Position numbers and translations under genes: made by a program. Under the pieces are notes generated by a model that worked only from the letters and a program-made list of their open reading frames with translations, was not told the DNA's origin and searched no databases. Below, in pieces: positions 4,091 to 5,452 of a stretch of DNA of 5,452 nt. Positions within the stretch are counted from its first letter, which is position 1. Every line of letters begins with the position of its first letter. Location: NCBI GenBank assembly GCA_016302005.1, contig JAEDOK010000108.1:1-5452 (forward strand), in the 5' to 3' direction. The stretch is from Oscillospiraceae bacterium (GTDB taxonomy: Bacteria; Bacillota_A; Clostridia; Oscillospirales; Oscillospiraceae).

Positions 4091-5155
4091 CTATAGGAGC
4101 GCGGTGAACAGCGAGACGCCGGTTTGCAGGACGGTTTCGTCGAAATCGAAGCGCGGGGAGTGCAGCGGCTCGCCGCCGGTGCCGAGGAGGAAGAACACCC
4201 CGGGCGCGTGCTTTTGATATTCGGAAAAATCCTCCGTGATGAAGGTCGGCGCGATCTCCTCCACCGGGAAGCGCTCCCGTACCTCGGCAAGCAGCGCCGC
4301 GTCGTTCGTCACCGGCGGATACCCCTCGGAACGGGAGAGGACAAATTTGCACCCGCTTTTCTCGGAAAGCTCGTCCGCAAGCGTGTGCAGTCCGTCCCAC
4401 AATTTCAAAAAGAGCGCGTCGTCAAAGCAGCGCAGGGAGCCTTGCAGCACGGAAGATTTACTCACGCTGTTGCGCGCCTCGCCGCTGTCCATGCGCCCGA
4501 AGCGGAGTAGACAGGGCTGATCCTCCGCAAGGGCATAGGCGCGTAAAACAAATTCGGCAGCGGCGGCAAGCGCGTCCGCTCCCTCTCTCCATTTGGCAAG
4601 GTGGACGCTCCTGCCCTCAACCGTGACGGTCAGCTCGCAGGAGCGCGCCATCATCCCGCCCGCGCGGGAGGCGACAACGTTTTTCGGCAGCTCTGGCCAC
4701 AGGTGCAGCCCGAACACGCGCGTGACATGATAGTTTTCAAACAGCCCCGTCTCGCAGATGGGCTTTGCGCCGCCCGTCGTCTCCTCGGCAGGCTCAAAAA
4801 CGAGCAAAACGTTCCGCGCGGTGGGCAGGGTCGGGAGCAGTCCCGCCAGCGTCAGCAGGATCGCCATATGTCCGTCATGCCCGCAGGCGTGCATCGTCTC
4901 GGAGTTTTCCGAGGCGAAGGGCAGCCCCGTCTGTTCGCGGACGGGCAGCGCGTCCATGTCGCTGCGCAGGGCGACGGTCTCCGGCTTGCCGAAGTCAAAA
5001 TAAGCGCATACTGCGTCCCCGACCGGTGAAAAGACCGTGCAGGGCAACTGCTGTAAAGTGTTTTTCAGATAAGCGGCGGTGCGCGGAAGCTCCTGATCCG
5101 TCTCCGCGATCCGGTGCAGCGCCCGCCGATGCGCGGAAAGCGTTTGTTGCAGCAT
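4091..5155 (-). CDS. M20 family metallopeptidase / amidohydrolase
   Basis: The product is a 354-residue cytoplasmic enzyme with no signal peptide, of the M20D amidohydrolase type (hippurate hydrolase, IAA-amino acid hydrolase and N-acyl-amino acid deacylase relatives). Such enzymes hydrolyse N-acyl amino acids or small peptides with two metal ions. Visible motifs are RSDMDALP (64-71), MHACGHDGH (88-96), EPAEE (121-125), GLHLWP (149-154) and LHSPRFDFDE (331-340). The expected metal ligands are C91, H93, E124 or E125, H151 and H332. The dimerisation-domain signature appears as GRSVHLA (181-187), and EDFSEY (308-313) is also typical. All key residues are present and the length is slightly short of the usual 375-400. 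The ATG has GGAG 8 bases upstream and a separate promoter. The exact substrate cannot be told. N-acetyl-diaminopimelate deacetylase is one alternative, but no dap genes are nearby. Confidence 0.88.
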   Translation of the reverse strand: MLQQTLSAHRRALHRIAETDQELPRTAAYLKNTLQQLPCTVFSPVGDAVCAYFDFGKPETVALRSDMDALPVREQTGLPFASENSETMHACGHDGHMAILLTLAGLLPTLPTARNVLLVFEPAEETTGGAKPICETGLFENYHVTRVFGLHLWPELPKNVVASRAGGMMARSCELTVTVEGRSVHLAKWREGADALAAAAEFVLRAYALAEDQPCLLRFGRMDSGEARNSVSKSSVLQGSLRCFDDALFLKLWDGLHTLADELSEKSGCKFVLSRSEGYPPVTNDAALLAEVRERFPVEEIAPTFITEDFSEYQKHAPGVFFLLGTGGEPLHSPRFDFDETVLQTGVSLFTALL

Positions 5156-5201
5156 AATCAGTTCTCCTTTTCGGGCAAACGGCTTGTTTCGCGTACATAA
5201 T

Positions 5202-5230
5202 ACTATAGCGCATCAGGGTCGGTTTTGCAA
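5202..5230 (-). promoter_or_regulatory. Sigma-A-type promoter of the amidohydrolase gene
   Basis: On the minus strand the -35 box is TTGCAA (5230-5225) and the -10 box TATAGT (5207-5202), with a 17-base spacer. This places the transcript start near 5195, about 40 nt before the ATG. It lies directly after the jag terminator, so the amidohydrolase is an independent unit. The -35 hexamer is the same as that of the promoter at 86-114. Confidence 0.75.
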
Positions 5231-5256
5231 GTAGCCCCTTCCGAAAAAACGCTGAC

Positions 5257-5289
5257 AAAAACCGCTGAGAGGGAACGCTCTCAGCGGTT
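5257..5289 (-). terminator. Strong intrinsic terminator after jag/khpB
   Basis: On the minus strand a perfect 12-bp stem, AACCGCTGAGAG with CTCTCAGCGGTT (5289-5278 with 5271-5260), encloses the loop CGTTCC and runs into five Ts (5261-5257). It starts 10 bases after the jag stop codon. In the plus direction the hairpin is followed by a G-run, so it works only for the minus strand. Confidence 0.93.
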
Positions 5290-5299
5290 GGGGGATGGT

Positions 5300-5452
5300 T
5301 TATTTCTCTTTTGCGTAGGCGACGACGATGCGGCGGTGCGGCTCCGTGCCGGTGGAGAAGGTCGTGACCTCAGGATAATCCTGCAGCGCGGCATGGATGA
5401 TGTGGCGCTCGTAGGCGTTCATCGGCTCGAGCGTGAAGTTGCGGCGGTATTT
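5300..5452 (-). CDS. khpB: Jag/KhpB RNA-binding protein, C-terminal R3H domain (partial)
   Basis: Only the last 50 codons lie in the window, ending in TAA at 5302-5300. The fragment starts KYRRNFTLEPMNAYERHIIH and contains the R3H signature (Arg, three residues, His, in YERHIIH). It continues with ALQDYPEVTTFSTGTEPHRRIVV, the usual end of Jag/SpoIIIJ-associated proteins. KhpB binds RNA together with KhpA and influences cell envelope growth in Gram-positive bacteria; the KH and Jag-N domains would lie outside the window. In many Firmicutes this gene sits between yidC and mnmE near the origin. Here it is followed by a terminator and an unrelated amidohydrolase, so it ends its operon. The older name is jag. 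Confidence 0.9.
   Translation of the reverse strand, partial: KYRRNFTLEPMNAYERHIIHAALQDYPEVTTFSTGTEPHRRIVVAYAKEK

Overview
The window looks like chromosomal DNA of a Gram-positive member of the Clostridia, probably a gut Oscillospirales/Ruminococcaceae-type genome. This is inferred from GC-rich coding DNA with GGAGG-type ribosome binding sites, a DUF3810 protein, a Jag/KhpB protein, and intergenic repeats of the 'attgc...gcaat' kind that I associate with that group. The genus cannot be fixed from this sequence.

Layout. Positions 1-85 hold no recognisable gene. A good promoter (86-114) drives a plus-strand gene (157-1083) for a multi-pass membrane protein of the ArsP_2 / putative manganese or heavy-metal exporter family. 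Its stop codon is followed after four bases by the 3' end of a group II intron on the minus strand (domains V and VI, 1088-1163). Next come an AT-rich array of four hairpins bounded by a 7-bp inverted repeat (1201-1367), an 88-bp fold-back repeat (1405-1492) and a decayed repeat copy (1501-1570). The rest of the window's genes are on the minus strand. A DUF3810 membrane-anchored zinc-metalloprotease-like gene (2783-3850) is translationally coupled through an ATGA overlap to an MFS transporter gene (1617-2786). A second repeat cluster (about 3895-4090) separates this pair from an M20-family amidohydrolase gene (4091-5155), which has its own promoter (5202-5230). Behind that promoter lies a strong intrinsic terminator (5257-5289) that ends the final gene, the partial 3' end of jag/khpB (R3H domain, 5300-5452).

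How the parts relate. Only DUF3810 and MFS form a clear operon. The amidohydrolase is probably monocistronic: a terminator and a new promoter lie before it, and a repeat cluster lies after it. The transporter at the left is also a separate unit. Nothing in the sequence links the four units in one pathway. No complete defence system, CRISPR array or intact mobile element is present. The most unusual content is non-coding. Two repeat clusters flank the DUF3810-MFS pair and share several short modules, including a small hairpin whose stem differs between copies by a compensatory base-pair change. The AT-rich hairpin array has two loops that are complementary to each other.
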